DNA from: Methylobacillus sp.
Lineage (GTDB): Bacteria > Pseudomonadota > Gammaproteobacteria > Burkholderiales > Burkholderiaceae_C
NCBI GenBank assembly: GCA_018607835.1
Contig: JABBAS010000031.1
Span: 53,534 to 117,533 of the forward strand
Length of the DNA stretch: 64,000 bases
Reading direction: 5' to 3'
A program made the translations under genes and the position numbers. How positions within the stretch are numbered: the stretch's first letter is position 1; every line of letters begins with the position of its first letter. Positions 34,091-48,063 of the stretch are shown one piece after another. The notes below the pieces were generated by a model. It had not been told where the DNA came from and searched no databases. It saw nothing but the letters and a program-made list of their open reading frames with translations.

Positions 34091-35790
34091 GCCAGCAGAC
34101 AGGCTCAGGAATGGGTGGTGTGGCGGTAGGCGTCTTGTGCGCCGTGATGGCATTGTTAGCGTCGGGGTGTACGGCTTTGCCTGAGGCTGCCCCCGTGACC
34201 ACCGCCATCGTAGACCCCACGTTGCTGGTTGTGGCCGAGGAGGCGCGCGCGGCAGGCGCGTTGTCTGCCGGGCTACTCGCTTCGCCGGTGGTGGCCAGGG
34301 TCTCACCGCCGCCCGCGTCGGAAAAGAGGCCGCCGTTAGTGCCCTTAAAACAAGCAGAAAGTGCAGCAGCGGGTGCGGGTGCGGGTGCAGGCGGGGGTGC
34401 GGATGTAGGTGACGTGTGGGTTGGGTATGGTGGGCGTGTGCCTGCTTGGTCTGACCGCGTGTATCCGCTACCCAACGCACGCGCATCGCCTCTTCTACGG
34501 CTCACTTTTGACCAAGTCGACGCGCAGGTCGCGCTCCAGGCAATTGCCATGGTGGCTGAGCGCAACATCGTCATCGCCCACGGGGTCACAGGTAAGGTGT
34601 CGCTGAGCCTCCATGATGTGCCTTGGTATGTTGCCATGACCGGTGTCTTGCGTGTCAGTGGGTTACTGGTTCAGCAACAAGCCGGTATTTTGTGGGTGGC
34701 TGCCTTGGATGAGGTGGCTAGCCTTGAGCTAGAGGCAAAGCGACGCCGAGATAACGTACGCTTGGCTGCACCGCTGGAGACGCGTATCTTTGCGTTGAAT
34801 TACGCGCGCGCCAAGGATGTAGCGGCCTACCTGCAAGGAGAGGGGAACAAGCGAACGGCAAAGGAGCCGCTCGTGCAGGACGTTGCCGCGCAGTCGGAGG
34901 CAAGTGGGTCCGTGCGGGTGACACCACGCCTCGCCGGTGGCACCAATCAGGCTGGGCTTGGGCTGAGCGGTCAGGGTGGTTTGGGTGGTTTGTTATCCAG
35001 CAGGGGTGTCGTTATTGCAGAGACCCGAACCAACCAGTTGTTCGTCAGTGACAAGGTGCCGCGTATGGCGAGGATTGCGGCATTTATTCGGCTCTTAGAT
35101 AAGCCCGTTCGGCAGGTCTTAATTCAGGCGCGGATCGTGGAGGCAGATGATGGATTTAGCCAGTCGCTGGGGGTGCGGTTAAGTCGGCACGCCGAACCCA
35201 TTGTCCAACTCCCAGCCGTTGGCCTAGGTGGTCGCGAACCTGCCGTGCTTGCATTGTCACTTTTTCGTCCGGGAACAGACCATTTGATTGCCTTGGAACT
35301 CACGGCATTAGAGGCGACAGGCAAAGGGAAAATTGTCTCGCGTCCCACCATCGTCACCGCCAACCTCGTGAAGGCGCTGATTGAACAAGGTACGGAATAC
35401 CCTTACCAATCCATCAACGCCAACGGGAGCGCCTCTGTCCAATTTAGAAAGGCGACGTTGCGGCTAGAGGTTACGCCGCATGTGACGCCCAACGGACACG
35501 TGATGTTGGACGTCGACATTCACAAAGACAGTCGTGGAGAAACGACAGCGCAGGGTGTCGCCATAAACACCAAACATGTGCAAACACAGGTTTTGGTGGA
35601 AAACACAGGGACGGTGGTGATCGGCGGTATATTTGAGCGTTACGATAGGAACGAAGAAACAAAAGTGCCTTTTCTCGGCGATTTGCCGGGTATAGGCTAT
35701 TTGTTTAAGACGCAAAGCGAGCGTGCGGATCGCTCAGAGATGCTGATTTTTCTCACGCCTTATATTTTGAAGCAGGATGGCGCGTCATAA
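34087..35790 (+). CDS. pilQ: Type IV pilus secretin PilQ
   Basis: The outer-membrane secretin pore for the pilus. The 567-aa protein has two N-domain segments (LTFDQVDAQVALQAIAMVAERNIVI and RIFALNYARAKDVAAYLQG), a Gly-rich loop, VVIAETRTNQLFVSD, and the C-terminal secretin core ending VPFLGDLPGIGYLFKT. The N-terminal peptidoglycan-binding AMIN domains of longer PilQ proteins are not evident. The first 30 residues contain a lipobox-like LLASGC, suggesting it may be a lipoprotein. GTG start overlapping the preceding stop. A Gly/Ala hexamer repeat lies near residues 95-104. Confidence 0.9.
   Translation: MSQQTGSGMGGVAVGVLCAVMALLASGCTALPEAAPVTTAIVDPTLLVVAEEARAAGALSAGLLASPVVARVSPPPASEKRPPLVPLKQAESAAAGAGAGAGGGADVGDVWVGYGGRVPAWSDRVYPLPNARASPLLRLTFDQVDAQVALQAIAMVAERNIVIAHGVTGKVSLSLHDVPWYVAMTGVLRVSGLLVQQQAGILWVAALDEVASLELEAKRRRDNVRLAAPLETRIFALNYARAKDVAAYLQGEGNKRTAKEPLVQDVAAQSEASGSVRVTPRLAGGTNQAGLGLSGQGGLGGLLSSRGVVIAETRTNQLFVSDKVPRMARIAAFIRLLDKPVRQVLIQARIVEADDGFSQSLGVRLSRHAEPIVQLPAVGLGGREPAVLALSLFRPGTDHLIALELTALEATGKGKIVSRPTIVTANLVKALIEQGTEYPYQSINANGSASVQFRKATLRLEVTPHVTPNGHVMLDVDIHKDSRGETTAQGVAINTKHVQTQVLVENTGTVVIGGIFERYDRNEETKVPFLGDLPGIGYLFKTQSERADRSEMLIFLTPYILKQDGAS
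34369..34398 (+). repeat. GCGGGT hexanucleotide repeats in pilQ
   Basis: Three exact GCGGGT units followed by two imperfect ones encode AGAGAGAGGG in the N-terminal linker of PilQ. Copy-number changes would stay in frame. Confidence 0.8.
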
Positions 35791-35824
35791 GCGCCGACCT
35801 GTACTTAGCCGACCGAACTACACC

Positions 35825-36403
35825 ATGTCTGTCATCGCAATTGTTGGAATGCCGGGGTCTGGCAAGACGACGGTGGGGCGTCACCTGGCGCGACGCCTAG
35901 GGCGGCAGTTTGTCGACAGCGATCACGAGTTGGAGCGCGAACTGGGCTGCACAGTAAAGCAGTACTTCGAGGTGCATGGCGAGGCAAGTTTTAGAGATGC
36001 CGAGTCCGCCGTACTGGCACGCTTATGCGTGGATGCTGACAAAGGGGAAAAGGTCTCCGGCATCGTTTTGGCAACAGGCGGTGGTGCGGTTCTTAGGCCT
36101 GAAAACCGAGCTTGTTTGCGTGCGCAGGCGTGGGTGGTTTACCTCCGGTCGTCACCCGTCGAATTGGCCAAACGCCTGCGTTACGATAAAACACGTCCCT
36201 TGCTACAAGGGGGGCATGCGGGTGAGCGCTTGCAAAACTTGTTTGAACAGCGCGACCACTTGTATCAAGAAGCGGCCCATTTTTCGGTCGATACCGGGCG
36301 CCCAAGCGTCCATATGCTGGTTAACACCATTGCCATGCAGCACGAGATGCGCGATCTGGCGACGGTGACACCCGCAACCCAACGTTCCCAAAGCCCACCA
36401 TGA
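35825..36403 (+). CDS. aroK: Shikimate kinase AroK
   Basis: Phosphorylates shikimate in the aromatic amino acid pathway. The 192-aa protein has Walker [13 protein letters not shown], the substrate-binding DSDHELE, the [14 protein letters not shown] block and the lid region [12 protein letters not shown] use the ATG at 35825 rather than the track's start at 35777, since [15 protein letters not shown] is the normal N-terminus. Follows pilQ by 34 bases and overlaps aroB by 4 (ATGA). Confidence 0.96.
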   Translation: MSVIAIVGMPGSGKTTVGRHLARRLGRQFVDSDHELERELGCTVKQYFEVHGEASFRDAESAVLARLCVDADKGEKVSGIVLATGGGAVLRPENRACLRAQAWVVYLRSSPVELAKRLRYDKTRPLLQGGHAGERLQNLFEQRDHLYQEAAHFSVDTGRPSVHMLVNTIAMQHEMRDLATVTPATQRSQSPP

Positions 36404-37560
36404 CAGCGCCTGTACTACCCCCCCTTGACGTGTCCACTGCCGCAGATGCGGGTGAGTTAACGCGGGTTCCAATTGCCATGGGGGAGCGCAGTTACGACAT
36501 CTACATTGGTGCGGATACATGGCGCAATGAAAGCGTTTGGCACGGCTTGCCTCAGGCGCAAACCGCGCTCATCGTCACCAACACCGTGGTGGGGCCCCTC
36601 TACACGGCGCAATTGAAAGCGGCGATTGACGGCGTGTATGCACGTGTCGTGGTGTTGGAGTTGCCTGATGGCGAGGCCACCAAGGACTGGGTGCATTTGC
36701 AGCGCATTTTTGATGTGTTGCTCGACGAGCATGCAGACCGTAAGACCGTATTGTTTGCACTCGGTGGCGGCGTGATTGGCGACATGACCGGCTTTGCTGC
36801 GGCGTGCTATATGCGTGGCGTCCCTTTCGTACAGGTGCCCACGACCTTGCTGTCGCAGGTGGACTCATCCGTGGGAGGCAAGACCGCTGTTAACCACCCA
36901 CGCGGTAAAAACATGATCGGTGCGTTCTACCAACCGGAGCGCGTCATTTGTGACTTGCGGGCCTTGCAGACCCTGCCGGCGCGTGAAATGAGTGCGGGTT
37001 TGGCCGAGGTCATTAAATATGGGCCCATCGCCGATCCGGCGTTCTTAGATTGGTTAGAAGCCAATATGGCGGGCCTGCGAAGCGGGGATACCCATTTACT
37101 GGGCCAAGCGGTTAAGCGCAGTTGCGAGATCAAGGCCTGGGTGGTTTCTCAGGATGAGCGCGAGTCGGGCGTGCGGGCCATTCTGAATTTTGGGCATACC
37201 TTTGGACACGCGATAGAAGCGGGCCTCGGCTTTGGGACGTGGTTGCACGGTGAAGCGGTCGGTTGCGGTATGGTGATGGCCGCCCACTTGTCGCAGCGGT
37301 TGGGCTTGATTGACATGGATGCGGTGGTGCGTTTGACCCGCATCATTGATAGTGCCGGCTTGCCCATAAAAGGGCCAAAATTGACGGATGCTTCCGGGCA
37401 GTCGTCCGAAGATATTTACCTAGAGCACATGCGCGTGGACAAGAAGGCGCAGGGCGGCCACATACGCTTCGTTTTAATCTGTGACAGCGGTCTGGCGCAG
37501 GTGGGTGCCGCGGATGATGACGTGGTGCGCGCCGTCATCGAGGCCTGTTGTGTTGCGTGA
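36400..37560 (+). CDS. aroB: 3-dehydroquinate synthase AroB
   Basis: Second step of the shikimate pathway, converting DAHP to 3-dehydroquinate with NAD+ and a divalent metal. The 386-aa protein shows the NAD-binding [13 protein letters not shown], the active-site [22 protein letters not shown], and metal ligands in the E...HTFGHAIE...H pattern ([21 protein letters not shown]). Roughly 25 poorly conserved residues precede [12 protein letters not shown]. Directly coupled to aroK; dgt starts within its last codons. Confidence 0.96.
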   Translation: MTAPVLPPLDVSTAADAGELTRVPIAMGERSYDIYIGADTWRNESVWHGLPQAQTALIVTNTVVGPLYTAQLKAAIDGVYARVVVLELPDGEATKDWVHLQRIFDVLLDEHADRKTVLFALGGGVIGDMTGFAAACYMRGVPFVQVPTTLLSQVDSSVGGKTAVNHPRGKNMIGAFYQPERVICDLRALQTLPAREMSAGLAEVIKYGPIADPAFLDWLEANMAGLRSGDTHLLGQAVKRSCEIKAWVVSQDERESGVRAILNFGHTFGHAIEAGLGFGTWLHGEAVGCGMVMAAHLSQRLGLIDMDAVVRLTRIIDSAGLPIKGPKLTDASGQSSEDIYLEHMRVDKKAQGGHIRFVLICDSGLAQVGAADDDVVRAVIEACCVA

Positions 37561-38773
37561 TGTGGTTCAACACCCCTTGGGCGCGCTGGCGTCCTACGCA
37601 AGCGACCCGTCAACGAGCCAAGGCCGCCTCCATCCGCAAGCGGCCGCGCTGACACGGAATGAGTTCCAGCGAGATCGGGACCGCGTCATACACTCCACGG
37701 CATTTCGCCGTCTGGTATACAAAACACAGGTTTTCCTGAACCATGAGGGCGACTTGTTTCGCACGCGACTGACGCACTCTCTGGAGGTGGCGCAGATAGG
37801 GCGAAGCATTGCCCGTAATTTAGGGCTGCATGAGGATTTAGTGGAGGCCGTGGCGCTTGCGCATGACCTTGGGCACACGCCATTTGGCCACGCTGGCCAG
37901 GACGCGTTGAATGAAGCCATGCGTCAACATGTAAGCGATCATGCGGACACGCTGGTGGATGGATTGGGGTTTGAGCACAACCTGCAGAGCCTGCGGGTGG
38001 TCGATACCTTGGAGCGGTCTTACCCTGAGTTTGATGGCTTGAATTTAAGCTTTGAGACACGCGAAGGGGTGCTGAAGCACTGCGCATTAAGCCATGCGAG
38101 GCGGCTAGAGGCACAGCGACCTAACGATGTGGGCGCACGCTTCATCAACAAAACATCCCCATCGCTAGAGGCGCAGTTGTGTAACTTGGCCGACGAAATC
38201 GCCTACAACGCTCACGACGTTGACGATGGCGTGCGCTCGGGCCTCATTGACTTTGAGCAACTGCAGTCGGTTCCTTTGGTGCTGACGTATGCCAACGAGG
38301 CCAAGCGTGCATTCCCTCACTTGCTTGGAAGACGCTTGTTGGCCGAGACGATTCGCCGCATATTGACGGCTCAGGTATTTGATGTCACAGCGCAGACCCG
38401 CCAAAATATCCAAGATGCCGGCGTCGCGACAGTCGACGACGTGCGTGCTTTACCCGGTGATTTGGTTGGCTTTTCACCGGCCATGCGCCGTGAATCCATC
38501 GTGCTAAAACAATTCTTATTTGCCAATTTGTACCGCCACCCGCAGGTGGCGGAGATGACAGCAACAGCCAAGGGCGTGGTCACCGACTTGTTTGCGGCCT
38601 ACCTCGCAGCCCCCGACATGATGGACACCTCAGCGCCCAAGGCGAGTACGGTGCAGCGATCGGTCTCGGACTACATAGCGGGTATGACGGATCGGTTCGC
38701 CATGCGCGAGCACGCACGCATCACGGGGGAGGATGTGTTTGGTGCGGGCGCGACGTTGAGGCCGCATGGCTAG
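37550..38773 (+). CDS. dgt: Deoxyguanosinetriphosphate triphosphohydrolase-like protein
   Basis: An HD-domain dNTP triphosphohydrolase, 407 aa. HD metal ligands are visible in [19 protein letters not shown] and [20 protein letters not shown], with the downstream [22 protein letters not shown] aspartate segment. It removes tripolyphosphate from dNTPs; dGTP specificity is not established for this shorter Dgt type. The track start at 37481 lies inside aroB. I choose GTG at 37550, which has GAGG six bases upstream and overlaps aroB by 11 bases. The stop overlaps the next gene's ATG. Confidence 0.9.
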   Translation: MLRDVVQHPLGALASYASDPSTSQGRLHPQAAALTRNEFQRDRDRVIHSTAFRRLVYKTQVFLNHEGDLFRTRLTHSLEVAQIGRSIARNLGLHEDLVEAVALAHDLGHTPFGHAGQDALNEAMRQHVSDHADTLVDGLGFEHNLQSLRVVDTLERSYPEFDGLNLSFETREGVLKHCALSHARRLEAQRPNDVGARFINKTSPSLEAQLCNLADEIAYNAHDVDDGVRSGLIDFEQLQSVPLVLTYANEAKRAFPHLLGRRLLAETIRRILTAQVFDVTAQTRQNIQDAGVATVDDVRALPGDLVGFSPAMRRESIVLKQFLFANLYRHPQVAEMTATAKGVVTDLFAAYLAAPDMMDTSAPKASTVQRSVSDYIAGMTDRFAMREHARITGEDVFGAGATLRPHG

Positions 38774-39473
38774 GTTGGCCCGTTTGACGGCGCCGGGTTT
38801 TGTGCACCACATCGTGGTTCGAGGCAACAACGGCGCAGCGGTATTCCGGGATGTATCAGACCGTGCGCACTGGGTTGACTGCTTAAGGCGTTTTAGCGCG
38901 TCCAATCAGGTGACTGTCCATGCCTATGTGCTGCTGAAAGATGAGGTTCAGCTACTGGTTACGCCTGAGAGCACGGGAAGTGTGTCGCGGATGATGCAAG
39001 CGATCGGCCGGCAATACGTCACGACGTTCAATCGCAAATATCGCCAAACAGGTACCTTATGGGAGGGCCGCTACCGCTGTAGCCTGATTCAGGCCGATGC
39101 GTATTTGCTGCCCTGCATGGTCTACATGGACCTTGCCCCCGTGCGTGCGGGGGAGGTGGCTGAGGCGAGCGCCCATTCGTGGGGAAGCTATGCCCATTAC
39201 GTGGGCGTAACGCAAGAGCCTTGGTTGGTCGCATCGCCGCGGGTTTGGACGTTAGGCAATACGCCGTTTGCCCGCGAGGCGGCTTACCGGGATCGCGTCG
39301 TGGCCGGCTTAAGTGCTGCGCTGGTGCAGACGATTCGCGACCACACGCACAACGGCTGGGCCTTGGGCGATGAGGCGTTTCTAACAGCGTTGCAAGGCAT
39401 CGTTTCTCGCCGCGTTAGCAAGGGGAAAGCGGGCCGTCCCAACAAGTCAAACCCTTTATCTGACCCCAATTAA
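38766..39473 (+). CDS. REP-associated tyrosine transposase-like protein, probably inactive
   Basis: A 235-aa protein of the Y1 transposase / RAYT family (IS200-like HUH nucleases). Matching segments are FVHHIVVRGNN, VHAYVLL..VQLLVTP, MMQAIGRQYVTTFNRKYRQTGTLWEGRY and the C-terminal helices. In active relatives the second segment is MTNHVHLL, supplying the two metal-binding histidines; here it reads LKDEVQLL, so both are replaced (E60, Q62). The tyrosine region is retained (Y84, Y92). ATGGCTAG overlap with the dgt stop suggests integration into the operon. A domesticated, non-cleaving role such as DNA or REP-hairpin binding is inference. Confidence 0.82.
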   Translation: MARLARLTAPGFVHHIVVRGNNGAAVFRDVSDRAHWVDCLRRFSASNQVTVHAYVLLKDEVQLLVTPESTGSVSRMMQAIGRQYVTTFNRKYRQTGTLWEGRYRCSLIQADAYLLPCMVYMDLAPVRAGEVAEASAHSWGSYAHYVGVTQEPWLVASPRVWTLGNTPFAREAAYRDRVVAGLSAALVQTIRDHTHNGWALGDEAFLTALQGIVSRRVSKGKAGRPNKSNPLSDPN

Positions 39474-39522
39474 TTCAATTTGGTCGTTGCGGTCTTTTAA
39501 ATAAGGTACTGACCCTAATTTA
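39460..39522 (+). repeat. Imperfect direct repeat at the 3' end of the transposase-like gene
   Basis: CTGACCCCAATTAATT at 39460-39475 encodes the last residues and stop of the protein, and CTGACCCTAATTTATC recurs at 39509-39524. Such end-repeat pairs flank many transposase remnants; function unknown. Confidence 0.55.
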
Positions 39523-39554
39523 TCTTCTTGCCAGCTTAAGGGTTTTACCTTATT
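39500..39554. repeat. Long imperfect palindrome between the transposase-like gene and gltB
   Basis: AATAAGGTA (39500-39508) and TACCTTATT (39546-39554) are exact inverted copies. Inside them, ACCCTAA and TTAAGGGT pair again with one bulge, leaving a loop of about 17 nt. The hairpin begins within the second CTGACCC repeat. It may be a REP-like target of the upstream protein family, an mRNA processing signal, or part of the gltB control region. Confidence 0.6.
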
Positions 39555-39588
39555 CTCCTTGCCTTCATGGATGCAACAGGAGCGCAGG

Positions 39589-44295
<4,707 letters not shown>

Positions 44296-44321
44296 GCGGT
44301 AGACACCATTAGGAGAACAGC

Positions 44322-45788
44322 ATGGGAAAAATTACGGGTTTCATGGAATTTGAGCGTCTTGAAGAGGGCTACTTGCCCGCAAAAGAGCGTTTGAAAAACT
44401 ACAAAGAGTTTGTCATTGGGTTGGATGACGTAGGCGCAAAGCAGCAGTCTGCGCGGTGCATGGACTGTGGCACGCCGTTTTGTAATAGCGGTTGTCCGGT
44501 TAACAACATCATTCCTGATTTCAACGAACTGGTCTTTCAGGGTGATTGGAAGAACGCGATCGATGTCTTGCACAGCACGAACAACTTCCCGGAGTTCACG
44601 GGTCGAATTTGTCCCGCACCGTGTGAGGCCGCCTGCACCCTGAATGTGAATGACGATGCGGTGGGCATCAAGTCGATTGAGCATGCCATTATCGACAGGG
44701 CATGGGCGGAGGGCTGGGTTCAGCCGCAAGCCAGTGCGACAAAAACCGGTAAAACCGTGGCCGTTGTTGGCGGCGGACCCGCTGGGTTAGCCGCGGCACA
44801 GCAGCTGGCGCGCGCGGGGCACCTGGTGACCGTATTTGAGAAAAATGACCGCGTAGGTGGTTTGTTGCGCTATGGCATCCCCGACTTCAAGATGGAGAAA
44901 ATCCATATTGATCGCCGCGTTGCCCAGATGGAAGCGGAAGGCGTGGTGTTCAAGACGGGCGTTTTGGTCGGTGCAATGCCTGAAGGCAGTGTGGTGACCA
45001 ACTGGGCAAAAACTGTCGTCTCTGCTGAAGAGCTGCAAGCGTCGTTTGATGCCGTGCTACTCACCGGTGGGGCCGAACAGTCGCGCGATCTGCCAGCGCC
45101 TGGGCGTGATCTTGCCGGCATTCATTTCGCAATGGAATTTTTGCCCCAGCAAAACAAAGTCAATGCAGGTGATGAGTTGACGGGGCAACTGCGCGCTGAT
45201 GGCAAGCACGTGGTGGTGATCGGTGGCGGCGATACCGGTAGCGATTGCGTGGGTACCAGCAACCGCCACGGCGCGGTGAAAGTGACGCAGTTTGAGCTGA
45301 TGCCTCAACCACCCGAGCAGGAGAACAAGCCCATGGTGTGGCCGTACTGGCCGCTGAAGCTGCGCACAAGTTCTAGTCATGAAGAAGGTTGTGAGCGCGA
45401 GTTTGCGATTTCAACCAAGGCCTTCGTTGGCGAAAAAGGGCAAGTGACGGGTGTGCAGACCGTCCGTGTGGAGTGGAAAGATGGCAAGATGGTCGAGGTG
45501 GCAGGAAGCGAGGAGCTGATTAAGGCGGACTTGGTGCTGCTTGCCATGGGTTTTGTAAGCCCCGTTGCGACCGTGATGTCTGCCTTTGGGGTCGATGTTG
45601 ATGCGCGTGGCAACGCACAGGCGGGTGTCGATGAGGTGGGTGGCTACCTGACAAATGTCGACAAGGTGTTCGCTGCAGGCGACATACGCCGTGGACAGAG
45701 CTTGGTTGTCTGGGCAATCCGCGAAGGCCGGCAGGCCGCACGGGCGGTTGACCAGTACCTGATGGGCGCCAGCGTGCTGCCGCGATAG
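44322..45788 (+). CDS. gltD: Glutamate synthase [NADPH] small chain GltD
   Basis: Small GOGAT subunit that takes electrons from NADPH through FAD and iron-sulfur clusters to GltB. The 488-aa protein begins with cysteine clusters [20 protein letters not shown] and [10 protein letters not shown], then the FAD loop [19 protein letters not shown] and the NADPH loop [13 protein letters not shown], ending with [22 protein letters not shown] precedes the ATG. It follows gltB by 26 bases. Confidence 0.96.
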   Translation: MGKITGFMEFERLEEGYLPAKERLKNYKEFVIGLDDVGAKQQSARCMDCGTPFCNSGCPVNNIIPDFNELVFQGDWKNAIDVLHSTNNFPEFTGRICPAPCEAACTLNVNDDAVGIKSIEHAIIDRAWAEGWVQPQASATKTGKTVAVVGGGPAGLAAAQQLARAGHLVTVFEKNDRVGGLLRYGIPDFKMEKIHIDRRVAQMEAEGVVFKTGVLVGAMPEGSVVTNWAKTVVSAEELQASFDAVLLTGGAEQSRDLPAPGRDLAGIHFAMEFLPQQNKVNAGDELTGQLRADGKHVVVIGGGDTGSDCVGTSNRHGAVKVTQFELMPQPPEQENKPMVWPYWPLKLRTSSSHEEGCEREFAISTKAFVGEKGQVTGVQTVRVEWKDGKMVEVAGSEELIKADLVLLAMGFVSPVATVMSAFGVDVDARGNAQAGVDEVGGYLTNVDKVFAAGDIRRGQSLVVWAIREGRQAARAVDQYLMGASVLPR

Positions 45789-45892
45789 CGGCGCAAACTG
45801 GGGGCGATCGCCTGGCAAGGCGGGCCGTTGCAAGCGTTCGCTGAGCCTGCTAGTCTCTTATTGATTTCCATCTAATAGCTGTGGGGAGTTGC

Positions 45893-46708
45893 TTGACCGA
45901 TTCACAACGCATTCGACTAGACCGCGTCAGCTTTGCTTACACGGCCGGCGGTCGTCCAATATTGAACGACGTATCTATAGAGATACCCGTTGGTAAAGTG
46001 ACGGCCTTGTTGGGTGCGTCTGGCGGTGGGAAGACAACCGTGCTTCGGTTGTTGAGTGGCCAGTACCGTGCGCATGCTGGACGTGTTGATGTGTTCGGCA
46101 CCGATGTCACGGACTTGCCGCACGCGGCCCTCTACGCTTTGCGTCGGCGCATGGGCATGCTGTTTCAGTTTGGTGCTTTGTTTACGGACATGTCGGTGTT
46201 CGACAACGTCGCGTTTCCCTTGCGTGAGCATACCCAGTTACCGGACTCCATGGTGCGGGACATTGTGCTGATGAAGCTGAATGCGGTGGGCTTGCGTGGT
46301 GCGCGCGACTTGATGCCTAGCGAGATATCTGGCGGTATGGCGAGACGTGTGGCCTTAGCGCGTGGGATCGCACTTGACCCACAACTCATGATGTACGACG
46401 AGCCGTTTGCGGGCTTGGATCCTATCTCCCTTGGAACGGCAGCCAAGCTGATTCGGGAGTTGAATGACGCGCTGGGTATGACGTCGGTATTGGTTTCGCA
46501 CGACGTAGACGAGACGCTTGCCATGGCCGATCATGTCGTTATTTTGGCCAACGGCGGTGTAGCGATACAGGGTTCCCCGGCCCAAGTCCGCGCCTCCCAC
46601 GATCCGTTAATTAGGCAGTTTATTGGCGGGCATGCCACGGGCCCGGTGCAGTTTCATCACCCAGCGGTCGATTTGGTCACCGACTTATTGGGCGAGGCCA
46701 ACGCATGA
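45893..46708 (+). CDS. mlaF: Phospholipid ABC transporter ATP-binding protein MlaF
   Basis: ATPase of the inner-membrane Mla complex, which moves phospholipids between inner and outer membranes to keep outer-leaflet asymmetry. The 271-aa protein has Walker A GASGGGKTT, the Q-loop FQFGALFTDMSVFDN, the signature SEISGGMARRVALAR, Walker B MMYDEPFAGLD and the switch histidine VLVSHD. I prefer TTG at 45893 (LTDSQRIRL), five bases after GGAG, over the track's GTG at 45881. First gene of a six-gene mla set; coupled to mlaE by ATGA overlap. Confidence 0.93.
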   Translation: MTDSQRIRLDRVSFAYTAGGRPILNDVSIEIPVGKVTALLGASGGGKTTVLRLLSGQYRAHAGRVDVFGTDVTDLPHAALYALRRRMGMLFQFGALFTDMSVFDNVAFPLREHTQLPDSMVRDIVLMKLNAVGLRGARDLMPSEISGGMARRVALARGIALDPQLMMYDEPFAGLDPISLGTAAKLIRELNDALGMTSVLVSHDVDETLAMADHVVILANGGVAIQGSPAQVRASHDPLIRQFIGGHATGPVQFHHPAVDLVTDLLGEANA

Positions 46709-47490
46709 ATATCGTTGAACGGTTAAGCCAGATCGGCTTTGCAACCCGCCGAGAGTTGGTGGGTATCGGCTACGCTTGTCGCGTTTTTGTCGCCTTGTTG
46801 CGCGTTGCGCCCGCGTCGTTTAAGCGCTTTGGTCTGATACGGGATCAAATCTACTTTTTAGGCAACCACTCACTTGCCATCATCACGGTGTCAGGCCTGT
46901 TTGTTGGCTTTGTCCTTGGGCTGCAGGGTTACTACACCTTGCAACGGTACGGAGCTTCCGAAGCCCTAGGCTTGGTCGTGACGCTCAGCCTGGTGCGGGA
47001 GTTGGGGCCTGTTGTCGCGGCCCTGTTGTTCGCTGGGCGTGCTGGAACAGCCCTCACAGCCGAAATTGGCTTGATGCGTGCCGGTGAGCAACTGGTGGCC
47101 ATGGAAATCATGGCGGTTGACCCGATCACACGGGTGTTGGCGCCGCGGTTTTGGGGTGGGGTGATTAGCTTGCCTCTGCTCGCGGCTGTTTTTAGCGCGG
47201 TGGGTATCGTCGGTGGTTGGTTGGTGGGGGTGGTTTTGATCGGCGTCGATACCGGCGCCTTTTGGAGTCAAATTGAGGGTGGCGTTGATTTCTGGCGGGA
47301 TGTCGGTAATGGCATCATCAAGAGCGTTGTCTTTGGGGTTGCCGTCACCTTCATTGCCGTCCTGCAGGGGTATGCGGCTTTGCCGACACCGGAAGGCGTT
47401 TCACGCGCAACAACGCGCATGGTGGTGATTGCCTCCCTGACGGTTTTGGGGTTGGACTTTTTGTTGACGGCGTTGATGTTTAGTATTTAA
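46705..47490 (+). CDS. mlaE: Phospholipid ABC transporter permease MlaE
   Basis: The 261-aa membrane subunit of the Mla transporter (MlaE/DUF140 permease family). An amphipathic N-terminus leads into several membrane helices; family-typical segments are FVGFVLGLQGYYTLQRYGA, LVRELGPVVAALLFAGRAGTALTAEIGLM and EQLVAMEIMAVDP, the coupling helix that contacts MlaF. Starts within the mlaF stop. Confidence 0.94.
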   Translation: MNIVERLSQIGFATRRELVGIGYACRVFVALLRVAPASFKRFGLIRDQIYFLGNHSLAIITVSGLFVGFVLGLQGYYTLQRYGASEALGLVVTLSLVRELGPVVAALLFAGRAGTALTAEIGLMRAGEQLVAMEIMAVDPITRVLAPRFWGGVISLPLLAAVFSAVGIVGGWLVGVVLIGVDTGAFWSQIEGGVDFWRDVGNGIIKSVVFGVAVTFIAVLQGYAALPTPEGVSRATTRMVVIASLTVLGLDFLLTALMFSI

Positions 47491-47535
47491 CGACGGCAGA
47501 TTGGCCTGTTTGAAAACGGCCTAAAGGGGTTGGGA

Positions 47536-48015
47536 ATGCAAAAAAATAGTAACGATGTATGGGTGGGTTTGTTTGTGCTCATCGGGGCGCTCGCCATTTT
47601 GTTTATGGCGTTGAAGTCCGCGAACTTGCTTCAGACAAGGTTTCAGTCAACCTACGAGATACACGCCCGTTTTGAAAACGTCGGTGGCGTGAAGGTCAAG
47701 GCCGCCGTTAAAAGCGCAGGCGTCGTCGTCGGGCGCGTGCGCTCCATAGGCTTTGATAGCCAGCGCTTCCAAGCCAATGTGGTTATTGCGATGGACAAGG
47801 CGTTCACCTTCCCTAAGGACAGTTCGCTAAAAATTCTAACCAGCGGTCTGTTGGGCGAGCAGTACATAGGTATTCAACCCGGCTATGCTGAGGACTTCTT
47901 GGCTGACGGCGACCGGGTGGCGGAGACCCAGTCTGCTGTTGTTTTAGAGAACTTAATTAGTCAGTTCATCTTTAACCAAGCGGGCAAGACACCCGCCGGC
48001 GCGCCTGCGAAGTAG
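47536..48015 (+). CDS. mlaD: Mla system MCE-domain protein MlaD
   Basis: A 159-aa substrate-binding subunit anchored in the inner membrane. One N-terminal helix (VWVGLFVLIGALAILFMALKSAN) precedes a single MCE domain (YEIHARFENVGGVKVKAAVKSAGVVVGRV ... GLLGEQYIGIQPG) that forms hexamers around the lipid channel. The ATG at 47536 follows AGGGGTTGGGA; the track's start two codons earlier lies in that ribosome binding site. Confidence 0.93.
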   Translation: MQKNSNDVWVGLFVLIGALAILFMALKSANLLQTRFQSTYEIHARFENVGGVKVKAAVKSAGVVVGRVRSIGFDSQRFQANVVIAMDKAFTFPKDSSLKILTSGLLGEQYIGIQPGYAEDFLADGDRVAETQSAVVLENLISQFIFNQAGKTPAGAPAK

Positions 48016-48063
48016 TGCCATGACGCCCTGCGCCGTGGGTGGCGACCGCGTTATGATCTGTCC

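Noticed and set aside
45801-45815. GCGATCGC palindromes as a HIP1-like genome signal
   Set aside because: Only a few scattered copies are seen (near 8955, 24483, 45805, 51682), which is not notable in GC-rich DNA.
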